A stretch of DNA of 64,000 bases from Adiantum capillus-veneris. Taxonomy: Eukaryota > Streptophyta > Polypodiopsida > Polypodiales > Pteridaceae. A program made the position numbers and the translations under genes. The notes below the pieces were generated by a model. It was not told where the DNA came from. It did no database searches and saw only the letters and a list, made by a program, of their open reading frames with translations. Shown here in pieces: positions 1 through 12,240 of this stretch (position 1 is its first letter; every line of letters begins with the position of its first letter). The stretch lies in the NCBI GenBank assembly GCA_014529385.2, contig CM043964.1, positions 8,381,497 to 8,445,496 of the forward strand, in the 5' to 3' direction.

Positions 1-843
1 ACGCCCGAGAGAAACGTTTTTTGGTGGCAGGGCATTGAATCCCTTGCCACCCATCAACCATATTGAATGTTTCATTAATTGATTCACCTTTGGAAAAAAG
101 TGCAAGGGTAGATATAGACCCAAAGTAGTCACCCACAAGACAATATAACCATTAACTCCATCATCCATAGTATTGTTTGCAGAATAAAGATAGAAAACTG
201 ACGAGCGTAAATTGATGAAATTTCAATGACAATTGTACACATCATAGGAAAAATCACTTGATTGTTAAACTTTGCAAATGTAATAGTTACAACACCATTG
301 TCATTATTGAAAAAATATACATGGTTTTCAAAAAGACGTATAAAAGTCATCTCATGATACATATGCTATGACAAAAAGAAACTAATGCTATCTAGCTACG
401 GCTAGACTGACATCGTCTAATCAGATGTCTCATCGCGTCCAAGCGGCGTATCTGTCGGATTCTGCAAAAAAAAAAACAATAAGACAGCTTTCTGTAAGTA
501 TAAACATATAGCGACGTTTATAAAACAATACAAAAAATAGAAAAGAGTAGACCCTAATGCTAACCATGCCGCCGCGAGAACTCAGAATGTCCATCAGGGC
601 GTTTAATCCCTTCCTGCCTGCTTACTCGCGCTCGTACAATGTGGGGTCACGTCTTGTCATTGACCACTGTTAAAAGATACAAAGAATCCATTATGTTAGA
701 ATTTAAAAACCCCTAAACCCTAAACTATCAAACATAAAGAGCAGTGCAAAAACACTTACAAAATCGGCCTCAAATGATGCCCACCCCTCGCTCCCCAAGT
801 GGTGCGAGCTCCCTGCCTCTACTCGCGCTCTGGCTGCCTCCTT
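1..843. other. Non-coding flank of CACTA remnant with short hairpin
   Basis: No convincing gene is seen. An imperfect inverted repeat at 23-32 and 41-51 (GGTGGCAGGG against CCCTTGCCACC, 8-base loop) lies at the window edge. A 77-codon minus-strand frame at 129-362 has no recognisable motif. By position this is probably the 3' part of the CACTA element whose genes lie to the right, but its terminal CACTA repeat is not identifiable here. Confidence 0.4.
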
Positions 844-1705
844 TTATTGCTTCCACTTGTTGGGATTCTCACTCACTGCTTTCTTTGCATTCTTCCAATC
901 TTCTTTGGCCAGCCAATCTGGTCTGTTCCACCCATGCTTGATTGATTTTTGCACTTCGGAATGCTTGTGCTTGTAGTATTTGCGCATTCGAACCTTCATC
1001 AAGTCTTCATTGAAGTGGTCATCCCGCGTTGGAACAAGAAACTCTTCATGAAGCATGCTGATGACTCTGTCTTTTAAATCACTCGGTACTTCACTCCAGG
1101 TGTTTAGTATGTAGTGTCTAAACACCTGAGAGCAAAGACCACGCATGCACAAAATCACCTTCTTGCCTTCATCATCCAAGATTATGCCGCCGCTGAAGTC
1201 GACGGAGTAAGGCAAGCCCTCTCGCCGGTGACGCGTGAACCTGGGTGTCCCAGCACGGGTCTCTAGCAGCGTGTCAAACAGGGGTACGGACGTCAGGTGT
1301 CTCCACTAGAGTCTGGGCCCTGAAGCGAGGAGTGTCCACTGGAGTGACTCCTGGAGGAGTAGCTAGTGGTGTGTAGTCGCTAGGAATGGCTGTCAGCCGT
1401 GCAAAACCTGGTGTTGATGGTGATGCAATAGATGGTGTCGGGGCAGGCAAAGAAGAGGAGGGTAAAGAGCCTCATCGAACACGAGGCGGTGTCGAAGCAT
1501 TGGCGGTGGCATTCCCACAACAACCGCCACCGCCATCACTACAGTGCCGGTGCCTAGACAAGTGTGAAGATCGTCTCGTCGACACCAAAGCTTCGGAGCA
1601 TGCTGAATGATTCGAAACTGAGGGAGATGCGGCCGGATTACGAATGCGCAATGGTGCGCCAGAGCGATGACACTCCACGTACCAATGTCTCTGCTCGGGT
1701 GACAA
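844..1705 (-). pseudogene. CACTA second ORF, Ptta/En/Spm-type transposase-associated protein, broken
   Basis: The reading runs leftward. The first half (1705 to about 1290) is a Ser/Pro/Thr-rich low-complexity linker. The second half (1215-844) is the conserved block: NTWSEVPSDLKDRVISMLHE, followed by a Lys/Arg-rich helix (MRKYYKHKHSEVQK) and GWNRPDWLAKEDWKN. This matches the plant Ptta/En/Spm transposase domain that accompanies TNP2 in many CACTA elements and is thought to bind DNA near the element ends. There is an in-frame stop at 1472-1474 and a one-base frameshift around 1272-1284 joining the linker to the conserved block. It lies downstream of, and in the same direction as, the TNP2 gene at 3003-6358, the usual CACTA arrangement. 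Family assignment is good; the exact start is not known. Confidence 0.65.
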
Positions 1706-1811
1706 AGATTAAAGAAACTACTCATCATCCATACCTGCATTAAACACACGAACATTTAAACTTAATAGAAGAAAACATGGACAAGTAGATAGAGAGAGAG
1801 ATCGAGAGAGG

Positions 1812-2503
1812 GGACTCATAAAGGGGGAGGGATTCCTATGTAGAGAGATTTCGTTGAATTTTTGTGAATTTGTAAAAGCACTACGCTTCGGGTGCGATGG
1901 AGACTGAAGCTGCATCACGAAGGTCTGCTCATAGAAGTTGCTTGCTCCACCACTAAATCTAATTGATCGGGTAAAAGAGACGCTGAGAAGCAGTAGTAGT
2001 GCTTCTTAGTGTCTCTTTCACTCGATCAGCTAGATCTAGTGGTGGGACGAGAAGCATCTATATTGAGCAAACCAGCTTCTCCATTGCAGCTTAGTCTCCA
2101 TCCCACTCGGAGCTCGTCGTCTCTGCTTGTGAGAACATACTTAGAGCATACGTACCTGGACTCATAAAGAGGGAGGGATTCCTATGTTGAGATATTTTAT
2201 TGAATTTTTGAGTGCGATGGAGACTGAAGCTGCAATCGTGAAGGAAGTTCGTTTCTGCTCATAGATGTTGCTTGCCCCACCACTAAATCTAGTTGATCGG
2301 GTAAAAGAGACGCTAAGAAGCAGTAGTAGTGCTTCTTAGCGTCTCTTTCACCCAATCAATTAGATCTAGCGGTGGGACGAGAAGCATCTATGAGCAGAGA
2401 CAGATCACTCCCTTCGCGATTGCAGCTTCAGTCTCCATTGCACTCGGAGCGCAGTGCTCGTCGACCCTACTTGTGAGAACATACCTAGAGCATACGTACT
2501 TGG
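1812..2503. repeat. Two tandem 346-bp units, each carrying a long foldback
   Basis: Unit 1 is 1812-2157 and unit 2 is 2158-2503; both start GGACTCATAAAG. Each holds an imperfect palindrome of more than 200 bp. In unit 2 the arms are about 2211-2318 and 2328-2444, centred on the GTAGTAG spacer near 2323; in unit 1 they span about 1893-2104, centred near 1996. The inner stem runs through CCACCACTAAATCTA, GATCGGGTAAAAGAGACG and AAGAAGCA against the complementary order. The block sits between the two CACTA ORFs. It could be an internal CACTA repeat, a tandemly duplicated foldback MITE, or a source of hairpin RNA; the sequence does not decide. Confidence 0.75.
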
Positions 2504-3002
2504 AGTGGACGCAAAGACCATTAAATACAATGGCGCAATGACGCATATAGACATGAATGGACAAAAAGCCACGTGTACAAAATACATTATAAAACGGAGC
2601 AAAATTGTTCAAATACAATATTTATGGATTTAAGAGGTCTCTCTCTCATCCTCGCAAAGCTCAGCATAACTTCGTATATCTATATAGAGCTCTCCGTTTA
2701 AACAGATGTCCTCCGTTTCATTTTTTAGATCCTCTGCATGCACCCCATAGAGATAGCAGCTTGATGCTCATCTGGCACCACCTCAGCGGCTTCTGACTAA
2801 GCATCTTCTCCGATCTCCTCCAATGATGCCGTTGTGATTGGCACATGGTAGCCTTCATACGTGCGTGCACTACGAGGGGCGACCTCTATGACATACCATC
2901 AGTTTGATGCAGACTTTGTAGGATGAAATATCACTTGTCACAGCCACATAACTTACATGAGAGCTTCCAAGCACATAACTTCTAAAATGGGATGTAAATT
3001 AT
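2504..3002. other. Unassigned stretch between CACTA ORFs
   Basis: No gene recognised on either strand. It lies between the end of the DUF4216 block and the foldback repeats and is presumably the 3' untranslated and intergenic part of the CACTA element. Confidence 0.3.
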
Positions 3003-3236
3003 TTACATACTTACTTGTTCACAATGCTCGGGTAGTATGAAAGTGTCTCTTAGGTCAATCCGTTTATTAGTTGAATCCACCTCAAGAAAACCAGACTCTC
3101 CTCTACGCACAGTAGCGTTGCGACCCTCCATGATTATCTTGAACCATTGCGCATCAAACAAGTCAACAAAAAATACTCTATAATCGATCCTCAAAATCTC
3201 TTGTAGCATGCCGAAGTAAGTGAGTTCCGCCACCAC
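3003..3236 (-). pseudogene. CACTA transposase gene, DUF4216-like C-terminal block
   Basis: The 77-residue frame reads ELTYFGMLQEILRIDY..FFVDLFDAQWFKI, a Gly/Val-containing middle, and RIDLRDTFILPEHCEQV. This is the order seen in DUF4216, the C-terminal domain of plant TNP2-type CACTA proteins: a Y.G.L..I..LDY start, a W-containing centre and a PF.L..QA.QV-like end. It follows the DUF4218 block at 3590-4637 on the same strand. The 353 bases between them keep scattered coding-like stretches, including a Glu-rich segment near 3490, but are interrupted by stops. Its function in transposition is not known for the family. Confidence 0.6.
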
Positions 3237-3589
3237 ATGATCCGCATCAGAGGACCGTCGTCGACTAGACTATTCAAATTTTTCCATGATTCCACAATCT
3301 TGAGTAAAATGCTTTTTGTCGATCCATTCCACCCTAAAATGTCGACCTTTACACCATGCTACTGTGTATGACTTATACTACAACGAACAAATATTATGAG
3401 TGGCCATTCAAACATCTAGAAAGTCACTAGTCGCACATTGCAAACTTACCTTGGTCGCATAACCGCGAGATTACTCCCACTCCTCCTCGGTCACTTCTTC
3501 ACCGCGCTCTTGTGCGCTTTTCAATTGGTTGTGCAACCATCTTAAGCTCATGAATGTTGGTAGGCTCTCCAGACCCGTCAGATAGTGCA

Positions 3590-4637
3590 TTAGTGGTCGT
3601 CTTCCCCGTCTCCACTCGATTCGTACCTTTGTTGCTCTTGCTTTGCATCCTCACATTGTGAAATCCACTTTTGCATCACTAGATTGTGAAGCATGCAAGA
3701 TCGGTTGATTTTAGCCTCTAGATCTTCCGTTATCTTCTTCTCAACACCGAGATTGCACATGACAATCCCAGATATGTGCTCATCATCTATGGTTCGCCAT
3801 AGTATGTCCCGACCTTTATCAAATCCGTCTAGCCACTCTCCAATGTACACTAGGGACTCTGATACCAGCCAACCTTCTGCCATGCTACCCTCTGAACGTG
3901 CCTTCTAACGCACTTATCCCTTGAGCATTTTTATGAAACGTTCTAAAAAGAACATCCATCTGGAATGTACTGTGCCAACTATTTTCACCTCATCAACTAT
4001 GTAAACAAGAAGATGCACCTGAATGGTTAACATGGTAGTAGGAAAGTGTTTCTCAAACATGTACACAACCTCCGCAATGTTTAGTTTGGCAAATGATATG
4101 GAGTCTACATTGATCTCCTTTTGTGAGATCCATTGCACCAACTTCGCAAGTTTGTAGATTATGTTACGGACGTCAAGAGACAAACATCCCTCAATGGCCA
4201 CCGGTAAAATAAACTGAGAAACACGTGCGACAATGATATTAAATTCCACACACAAATTTGTTACACAATTCCCACTATGATATATTCCACTATGAACATA
4301 CCTGACACATTTTATGCCAGTCGTGTGACTTTAAACCAGTAAGCTTTCCTTCTTTAGTAAAACACGTTTGGAGCGAGTGCATTACGCCAGTGGGGGTCTG
4401 CAAAGATCGAATGGTCTCTTTTACTTTGCATTCTTGGGCTCCTATGAAAATCCATGGTGCTTTTGGGAGTTTTATTGATCCATCAGACGCTGTTTTTGGC
4501 CAATATTTCTCCATACGATCCACATTTCTAAGGTCAACCCTGGCTCCCAAAGTATATTTCTTGCTGGTCAGATGGTCCCATAGTAGATTACCCACATTCT
4601 TGAATGTGTGCATTGTATCGAGCAAGTGATTGATCAT
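3590..4637 (-). pseudogene. CACTA transposase gene, DUF4218 region with intron and stops
   Basis: This continues the TNP2 frame leftward. It opens with HLLDTMHTFKNVGNLLWDHL, has KLTGLKSHDWHKMCQ at the exon end, then resumes in FILPVAIEGCLS. The break at 4214-4301 is an 88-bp GT-AG intron (donor GTATGT, acceptor TTTCTCAG). The DUF4218 core follows: an E..FP...L.IQVHLLVYIVDEVKI.G.VHSRWMF.LERF.K.LKG series, then KARSEGSMAEGWLVSESLVYIGEWLDG. Two stop codons lie at the KG/AR junction, about 3898-3908, and one TAG at 4647-4649 just upstream replaces the Trp normally found after the LPY motif. The gene is therefore dead as written, but its domain order is intact. Confidence 0.75.
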
Positions 4638-4646
4638 GAGTCGAGG

Positions 4647-6358
4647 CTAGTATGGTAACTTGTACCATAGAGATAGTCTCTTCATCCCTAGTGGAAAACC
4701 ATCATCACACATCTCCATCTTCTTTAACCATTCTTGTGCAGACATACTCGGTGGCTGTCTTTCCAAAAATCTGTCACGTAACACATGATTCTTTGGAAGA
4801 TACTCTTGATGACCTTCGTAGATTTGCTTCTTCACTGAGGGATCCCTACGTCCATTCAGTCTAGATCCACATGTGACACATGCTGTGTATCCACTTGTTT
4901 GAAGCCCTGCATGTATACACATGATAATAGATAAGCCTGAGAAAAACCAGGATTTACAGTGTTTGAGTGAGGAGTGTAAATCACCTGAGCATTTTGTTAG
5001 TCCGGGATAGTCATGCATGGTCCACATTAGAATTCCTTTGATCAAAGCATTCCGTCGACCTGTGTGTCGTCTCATATCCACCACTTCTATGCCAATCCAC
5101 ACCTGTTGTAGCTCTTCCAATAGTGGACAAAGATACACATCCATATTCTTCACTTTATATTGCCCCGGCACAATCAAGCTTAGCCATAGGTGCCCCTTCT
5201 TCGTAGTCAACCACGGGGGAATGTTGTAGTTGACGATGACAATGGGCCATACACTGTAAGATGTTGATCTTTGAACGAATGGATTTATGCCATCCATAGC
5301 CAGGCCTAAGAGAAAAAATCGAGCTTCCCTGGCAAAATCCAACCATGTTTCATCTATATGTTTCCAAGCTGCGCAATCTGCAGGAATCCGTAGCACACCA
5401 TCCGAAGATTTATTCTCCTCATGCAATGATGCTAGGGCAGCCATGGACTTACATTCAAAGAAATTCTTGATGCGAGGAAGCAAAGGAAAATGTCGCAAAA
5501 CTTTTTGAGGAATTTTTGTTCCGTGGAGATCTACTCGATATCTCTCGGAATCACATTTCAAAACTTCTCCATGTCTATGTATTCCCCCTCTGAAAAGAAT
5601 GCACTCGTTAGGACAAGAGTGGATTGAATTGTAATCCATCCCCAAGCTTTGCAAAATCTTTCTTGCTTCCTCTCGGGAATCTGGCATCACATTATCGCAG
5701 CTGACAGTATGTGCTCTTTGAGCAATCTACACAATGAAAAAAATACGATACAATTGTGTAAAAATCTATCAAATCATTATACATCTAGAGTTTTTTATTA
5801 AAGTAAACTAATTGTAATAGATCACTTGAAAATAGTTGTGACGCTAGTTTCACTCCATCCAAACTTTGCCTGCATGTTGAGAAGAACCAGGAGCGCCTTC
5901 AATCTATACACACGTGCTCCATTATACAATGACATATCCGCTTCACTTTTCATATCATCATAGATAAGCCTTTCTGAATCCATGATCGTCTCGATCATTT
6001 CATTGATCTCGGGCTCAAACATTGCCTCATTGGAAATGTGGTCTGCATCATCATCCCCCGAGTTGTCAGAGGCTACATCTTGTAGCCTCACATATATTGC
6101 TTGACCAAAGCACCTACGAACACGTCTATTGGGTTGCAAGATTACTTCCTGTTGGACAGCATCGGAGTCCGACGAGTTATAGTTGGCAACAACTCGATCT
6201 ATAATAGATGGATCAAACTTGCCAAATCCGTCAACGTGTTGCAAAGAAACGCGTCTTGTCCGTTGCACAACATGCTTGCATTGATTACAAGGACATAAGA
6301 TCCTCATTGAGAGATAGGTGTTTCGGTTGGACGGCCCCACATCCTCGTCACTACTCAT
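4647..6358 (-). pseudogene. TNP2-type (Transposase_21) CACTA transposase, N-terminal and catalytic part
   Basis: The first exon (6358 to about 5826) has a zinc-finger-like ILCPCNQCKH segment (transposase-associated domain), an acidic linker, and ALLVLLNMQAKFGWSETSVT. The next part (5690-4647) has SLGMDYNSIHSCPNECILFRG, then LAMDGINPFVQRSTSYSVWP, YNIPPWL, VYLCPLLEELQQVW, MWTMHDYPGLTKCSG and GLQTSGYTACVTCG. This is the core of the plant CACTA transposase that cuts element ends. A 78-bp GT-AG intron (4907-4984) joins TKCSG to GLQTSG in frame. A 99-bp GT-AG intron (5727-5825) restores FKLLKEH but leaves a frameshift near 5700 before MPDSREEARK. The copia insertion at 6413 lies just upstream of the start. 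Confidence 0.85.
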
Positions 6359-6407
6359 AATGAGGGTAAAAACCTTATAACCTGGAGAATAAATTTAATA
6401 TTCTATT

Positions 6408-6412
6408 GGCAT
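6408..6412. other. Target-site duplication GGCAT (left) of copia element 1
   Basis: GGCAT directly precedes the 5' LTR and recurs at 11136-11140 directly after the 3' LTR. A 5-bp duplication is what Ty1-copia integrases make. Confidence 0.9.
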
Positions 6413-6639
6413 TGTTACCGTATACATGTGGTAGTGATGTGTGTGAACACACTAGTGCCGCCGGGGCATTTTTTCCCTCTTTAGGAGGTTTTTTCCCTCG
6501 TGCATTGTATATACGCCCATCACTCTACGGATATCTATCTTTCCATTTCACACTAAGTAATACACTCTCGATTGTGTGTCTTGAGCTTCCTTCGTCTTCT
6601 CCAAGCTGTGTGTGTTTCTCTGCAACCCTAATTCCAACA
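6413..6639 (+). repeat. 5' LTR of copia element 1
   Basis: 227 bp, TG...CA ends. It matches 10909-11135 over its whole length with about 12 substitutions. Confidence 0.95.
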
Positions 6640-6641
6640 AT

Positions 6642-6653
6642 TGGTATTAGAGC
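6642..6653 (+). promoter_or_regulatory. Primer-binding site, initiator Met tRNA type
   Basis: TGGTATTAGAGC begins two bases after the LTR end. The canonical plant copia site is TGGTATCAGAGC, so one base is changed. It primes minus-strand DNA synthesis in reverse transcription. Confidence 0.85.
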
Positions 6654-7001
6654 AGGTTGCGTCCTCCCGGGCTTAGTCGCAAGCTGCTCCAGCACACACC
6701 TGCTCACTTTCTCCGATTTCAATGAGCTTTGGCGAGCATTCTTAGGTCGAAAAATACTTCGGGGTAGCTCATAGAGCATAGTCTGCTCAAATTTTCGATT
6801 TGGGCTCATTTCGGCCTCTGTTTCCACTACAGGCAGGTGTGCACATGCAATTTCGTCATTTTGTGCAGAATTTATGTCAGTGTTTTTTTCTGCATAACAG
6901 GTGCCTTACAGTCTTCTACGGTTTGTGCTATATAGCACGTGTTGTTCCCGCTCCGTTTCTCCTATTTTCCGGCAGTTTCCACATCAGGTGCAGCATTAAC
7001 C

Positions 7002-10000
7002 ATGGCTGACAACAACAACACACATGTGTTCAAGATGTTTGCTGCTGAGGACAGGCTGGATGGGGACAACTACCCTATGTGGGCTTATATGATGCAACAT
7101 GTTCTTGTGTCAAAAGGCATCTGGAACACTGTGCACGGCATTGATGTACGTCCAGGTTCTGAGGATGTAGGCGATGTTGAGGATGTTGCAGATCTTGCCG
7201 CAAGGATTGCTGCTGTTAGAGTTGTTTTGCCTACAGAAGAACAAGCTCGTTGGGATATTAAGCATGCGCAGCTCATGCATTGATTGCGTTGTTTGTGAAG
7301 TGCACCATTGTTCCTCACATCCGTTCAACAAAATCTGCAAAATAGGCTTGGGATATTCTAGCAGGTCTTTATGCAAGTCAAATGAGGCTAAAATTGCTTT
7401 GCTGCGTAAAGAGCTGGAGTCAAAGATTATGCATGAGGAAGATGATATGGACACTTTCCTTGCTAGTGTCAAGGATATCAATGAGAAACTTATTTCTGCA
7501 GGTGAAGTCATTTCAGACAGTTCACTTGTGCAGACTGTTCTTGATGCCTTACCAGATTCTTACCAGACTTTTGCTAGTACTTGGAGACTTATGACCCAAG
7601 GACATCCAGAAGTTGTCAAGTTTGATGCATTATGCACATTGCTGTTGCAAGAGTCACTTTCTAGAAAAAACAGGACTAGGCAGCATGTAGTTGAACAAGC
7701 TTTTATTGCTTCTCAAAGAAAGGGTGGTAACAGCAATGCAGCCACTTCTTATGGTTCTGCTGCGAGTGGCAAAATTCTCTTCCTAATGCTTCTGTTGGCA
7801 GCAATTCTTCTGGAAATCTAGTGATAAGGGCAAAAAGAAGATGTGTTGCCATTATTGTAAAGCTAATGATCACTTGATCAAGTCGTGTCCTAAGTTGAAG
7901 GCCAAAGAGGCTAAGAAGAAAGAGGGTGGTTCCACTGCAAATGCTGGTTTCACTACAAATGCAGCCATTGTTGAGTCTTCTGTAAAAGGAGACTATAATG
8001 TTGATGTTGATGCACAATGGGCTTTTAGTGCAGAGTGCACTTACAATCCTGATGTCCATGATGCATGCTTGTCAGTTGCTGTAGATTCACATGTGTGGTA
8101 TTTTGATAGTGGTGCTACAAAGCACATTACCTCACATCGTGAATTGTTTACCTCTCTCGAGTCTGTCCCTCATGGGAATTCTGTCACTTGTGCCAACAAT
8201 GCCTCTTATCCAGTTCAGGGAGTTGGAAAGATTGTGCTTACTGTTGCTAATGGCAGTTCTTTCACACTTGTTGATGCACTTTATGTACCTGGGATCAAGA
8301 AGAATCTCTTGTCTGTATCCGCACTTGTTAGACTTGGACTTGTAGTCAAATTTGTGGATGACAGATGTACAGTTCATGATCTCAGTTTTGGTGATGAAAT
8401 TGTTGCATCTGGCCTTTTGTGCCGTGGGCTGTATAAGCTCACTTTGTATGACAAGTGTGGACAAAATTTTGCAAATGTTGTTTCAGATTCAAGGGCTATT
8501 TCAGATGCAAAACTTTGGCATGCACGTTTTGGTCATCTAAATTTTGCCAATTTGCTGCGTTTGCAGAAATCTGATATGGTTGCTTCTTTGCCGCCTCTTG
8601 AAGCACCTGTCAAACCTGTTTGTGAAGGCTGTATTTTGGGTAAGATGCAGCATCCTAAGTTTCCAAAGGATTGTTCAATTCGGGCCACATGCAGGTTGCA
8701 GCTTGTGCATAGTGATGTTTGTGGGCCCATGCAAACTCCGTCCTTGGGCAATTATCTGTACTTCGTGCCTTTCATTGATGATTACTCTAGGCATGCATGG
8801 GTATTTCCTCTTAAAGAGAATTCCGAAGTTTTTATGTGCTGCAAACAATTTCGGGCTATCGTTGAAAATGTCTCAAAATGTACTATGGGCACCCTCTGTT
8901 CCGATCGAGGGGGGGAGTATATGTCTCATGAATTTAATGCATTTCTGGCTATTTGTGGGATAAAACACCAATGTACAGTGCCTTATACACCTCAGCAAAA
9001 TGGTGTTGCTGAGAGGAAAAACAGGTCACTGACGGAAATGGCACGATGTATGGTCAAAAGTCAAGATTTGCCACATTCTTTTTGGCTTGAGGCCATCATG
9101 TGTGCCACTTATGTACCTAACAATTGTCCTACAAAAGCTTTTCAGTCTATTACTCCATATGAAGCATGGCATGATAGAAAGCCTTCTATTGACAGCATGC
9201 GTGTTTTTGGCTGTTTGGCATATGCTTTGGTGCCACAATGCAGCGCAGAAAATTGGATGATAAGGCTATCAAATGTATTTTTGTTGGTTATAGTGTTGAA
9301 AGCAAAGGTTACAGGTTGTATCATCCGCAAACAACATGTATTCTGGTTTCTCGGGATATAGTGTTTGTGGAAGATTCTATTCATCCCTTGCTGTCATGTA
9401 CTAGAGACAGTAATGTAAGCTCACAGGACGTTTATGACACTTTGTTGCCTCCTTTCAGTGGGGGAAATACGAAGGTAAGTTCCAATGAGGCAAATGTACA
9501 GCCTATGGGGGTTTCTGAAAATGTTCTAGATCAGCCTATTACTCATGCAGATGTACATGATGTACTTGATGAGGAAAGGGCTGAAAATGAGCAGGCTAGA
9601 GGTATGCCAAAATGGCTTGTGCACACTTTGCGTGACAGTAAATTGGATGCACCTTTGTCTAGTCATACTCGTTCAGGCTCTCGCCATGCATGTTATGGAT
9701 CAGATTGTTATGCTTTGGCTGTGTCTAGCTTACATGATGTTGAGGAGCCGTTGTCTTTTGATGAAGCACAGAATTCAAAAAATTGGATGGCTGCCATGCA
9801 ATCAGAATATGATGCACTCATAGAAAATGACAGGTGGACTTTATGTGATTTGCCTCCTGGCAAAAAGGCCATTGGTACGAAGTGGGTTTACAAGTTGAAA
9901 CGCAAGCCGGATGGTGAGATTGATCGCCATAAGGCTCGACTTGTTGCAAAGGGTTATGCACAGCAAAAAGGCATAGATTATGAAGACAATTTTTCTCCCA

Positions 10001-10833
10001 CTTGTCGTATGACAACTGTGCGTTTTCTATGTGCATTGGTAGCTCATTTTGGTTGAGATGTACATCAATCAGACATTGTTACTGCTTTCTTGAATGGTGA
10101 CATATTTGAGGAAGTTTATGTAACGCAGTCTCGCAGTTTTGTCATAAAAGGACAAGAGGACAAAGTGTGCAAATGTAACAAGGCTTTGTATGGGTTGAAT
10201 CAATTTCCTCGTGCTTGGTATGAGAAATCTGACACTCATTTGGTTAAGCAAGGCTTTCGTAACAGTCCAACAGAAAGCACATTTTATGTAAAGCGTGAGG
10301 GTAATGTACTTCTCATTGTGGTTCTTTATGGCGATGATTTACTGATCACTGGACCAAATGAGAGACATATTGCTGAATTTAAGGCTGATTTGAATGCTCC
10401 TTTAAAAATGAAAGATTTGGGGCTGGTTGTTTTGACACGCGATTGTCCACAAGTGGTTTTTGTTACATGCTTGGCAGTTCATGTATATCATGGTTGAGCA
10501 AGAAGCAACCTACTGTGGCCACTTCGAGTTGTGAGGCAGAGTACAGGGCAGTCTTCACAGCTACGGTTGAGTGTGCATGGCTCAGACGCCAACACTATCT
10601 ACACTGACAGTCAGAGCGCATTGGCAGTTGCGAGGAACCCAGTTTTTCATGCTAGTACAAAGCACATTGAGGTGCATTACCACTATGTCAGGGAGAGGCT
10701 CTCAGCAGGAGAGATCAGCTTGGCTTATGTGCCAACACAAGACAACCTTGAAAATCTTTTCACAAAGGCATTGTCTCATGAGAAGCTTGAAGCTTTCCGC
10801 AAAGCTTTGGGCTTACTCCCCTTTGTGGACTGA
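7002..10833 (+). pseudogene. Copia gag-pol polyprotein, broken and partly deleted
   Basis: ATG at 7002 (MADNNNTHVFKMFAAEDRLDG) opens a gag of the kind found in Tnt1-like elements. Frameshifts follow near 7283 and 7821. From 7841: zinc knuckle CCHYCKANDHLIKSC; protease DSGATKHI; integrase with LWHARFGHLN..C..C zinc-binding region and the D-D-E motif in HSDVCGPM, CSDRGGEY and NGVAERKNRS; a frameshift near 9240; RT from FDEAQNSKNWM with KARLVAKGYAQQKG and a LYGDDLLI active-site box. TGA at 10054-10056 replaces Trp in the HFGW motif. After MKDLG (about 10430) the RT end and most of RNase H are deleted, and reading resumes at SWLSKKQPT and TDSQSALAVARN. It cannot make functional enzymes. Confidence 0.9.
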
Positions 10834-10899
10834 TCATGTCCTCAGGGCATGGCACTTCCCTTTACTCATGTGCCAGCTCTCATTCACCGCATCACTCCA

Positions 10900-10908
10900 G
10901 GGGGGATT
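10900..10908 (+). promoter_or_regulatory. Polypurine tract of copia element 1
   Basis: GGGGGGATT sits directly before the 3' LTR, where plus-strand DNA synthesis is primed. The minus-strand copia at 57022 has the same motif in the same place. Confidence 0.8.
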
Positions 10909-11135
10909 TGTTACCATATACATGTGGTAGTGATGTGTGTGAACACACTAGGACCACCGGGGCATTTTTTCCCTCTTTAGGAGGTTTTTTCCCCCGTGCA
11001 TTGTATATACGCCCATCACTCTAGGGCTATCTATCTTTCCATTGCACACTAAGTAATACACTCTCTATTGTGTGCCTTGAGCTTCCTTCGTCTTCTCCAA
11101 GCTGTGTGTGTTTCTTTGCAACCCTAACTCCAACA
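10909..11135 (+). repeat. 3' LTR of copia element 1
   Basis: 227 bp, TGTTACC...CCAACA; pairs with 6413-6639 and is followed by the GGCAT duplication at 11136-11140. Confidence 0.95.
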
Positions 11136-11150
11136 GGCATTCTTCTTCTT

Positions 11151-11758
<608 letters not shown>

Positions 11759-12011
11759 ACCCTTGGAATCGTCATCTTGCATCACTAATTTCTGTGTAGG
11801 CTCAATTTTCTCTTCCATTGGCTGATCATGATGGCTTATTATATGGTAACAGCAGTCGAACATGCAGGTGGAATTGCTGGTCTGCAAGGACTATCAAGGC
11901 TGTGAGTGTGGGAAATTTTCTCATGTAGGAAAACGAAGTCTTTTTCATTGTTTTTCATATGAGCAAGTGTTTTTCATACAATTCTTACCATCATGAGCGC
12001 ACCTTCATTGA
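11759..12011. other. Unassigned spacer
   Basis: Nothing recognisable on either strand. Confidence 0.3.
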
Positions 12012-12225
12012 CATGCACTAAAATCTAACATAAATCTAAAAAAAGCTAGTCCATTGAACATAAATCTAGATCTAATTTAATCTTAAACTCTAAATAAACC
12101 TAAATCTAATTTAATTTAACGTAAATCTAAATCTAACGTAAATAGACCTAAATCGAATCTAATCTAACTTAAATAAACCTAGATGTAATCTAACGTAAGT
12201 CTACATCTAACCTAATCTAGTTTCC
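12012..12225. repeat. Degenerate TAAATCTAA-type repeat tract
   Basis: The tract is made of loosely repeated words TAAATCTAA, TAAACCTA and TAACGTAAATCTA with no fixed period. It resembles a decayed short tandem repeat. It is not the plant telomere repeat (TTTAGGG), although CCTAAA words occur. Confidence 0.6.
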
Positions 12226-12240
12226 TATTGCATTAAAAAC

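Larger units (their letters stand above)
6413..11135 (+). mobile_element. Ty1-copia LTR retrotransposon 1, internally deleted
   Basis: The element spans 4723 bp, bounded by 227-bp LTRs that start TGTTACC and end CCAACA and flanked by GGCAT duplications. A primer-binding site complementary to initiator Met tRNA (TGGTATTAGAGC, 6642-6653) follows the 5' LTR. A purine tract (GGGGGGATT, 10900-10908) precedes the 3' LTR. The coding order gag, CCHC, protease, integrase, RT, RNase H is that of copia. The two LTRs differ at about 12 of 227 positions by eye, so the insertion is not recent. It landed just upstream of the CACTA transposase gene: sequence to the left of 6408 continues at 11141. Confidence 0.95.

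Noticed and set aside
1386-1610. Plus-strand 74-codon frame
   Set aside because: Antisense to the Ser/Pro-rich linker of the minus-strand CACTA ORF; no motif of its own.
12012-12225. Possible interstitial telomere repeat
   Set aside because: CCTAAA words occur but the regular TTTAGGG heptamer is absent.
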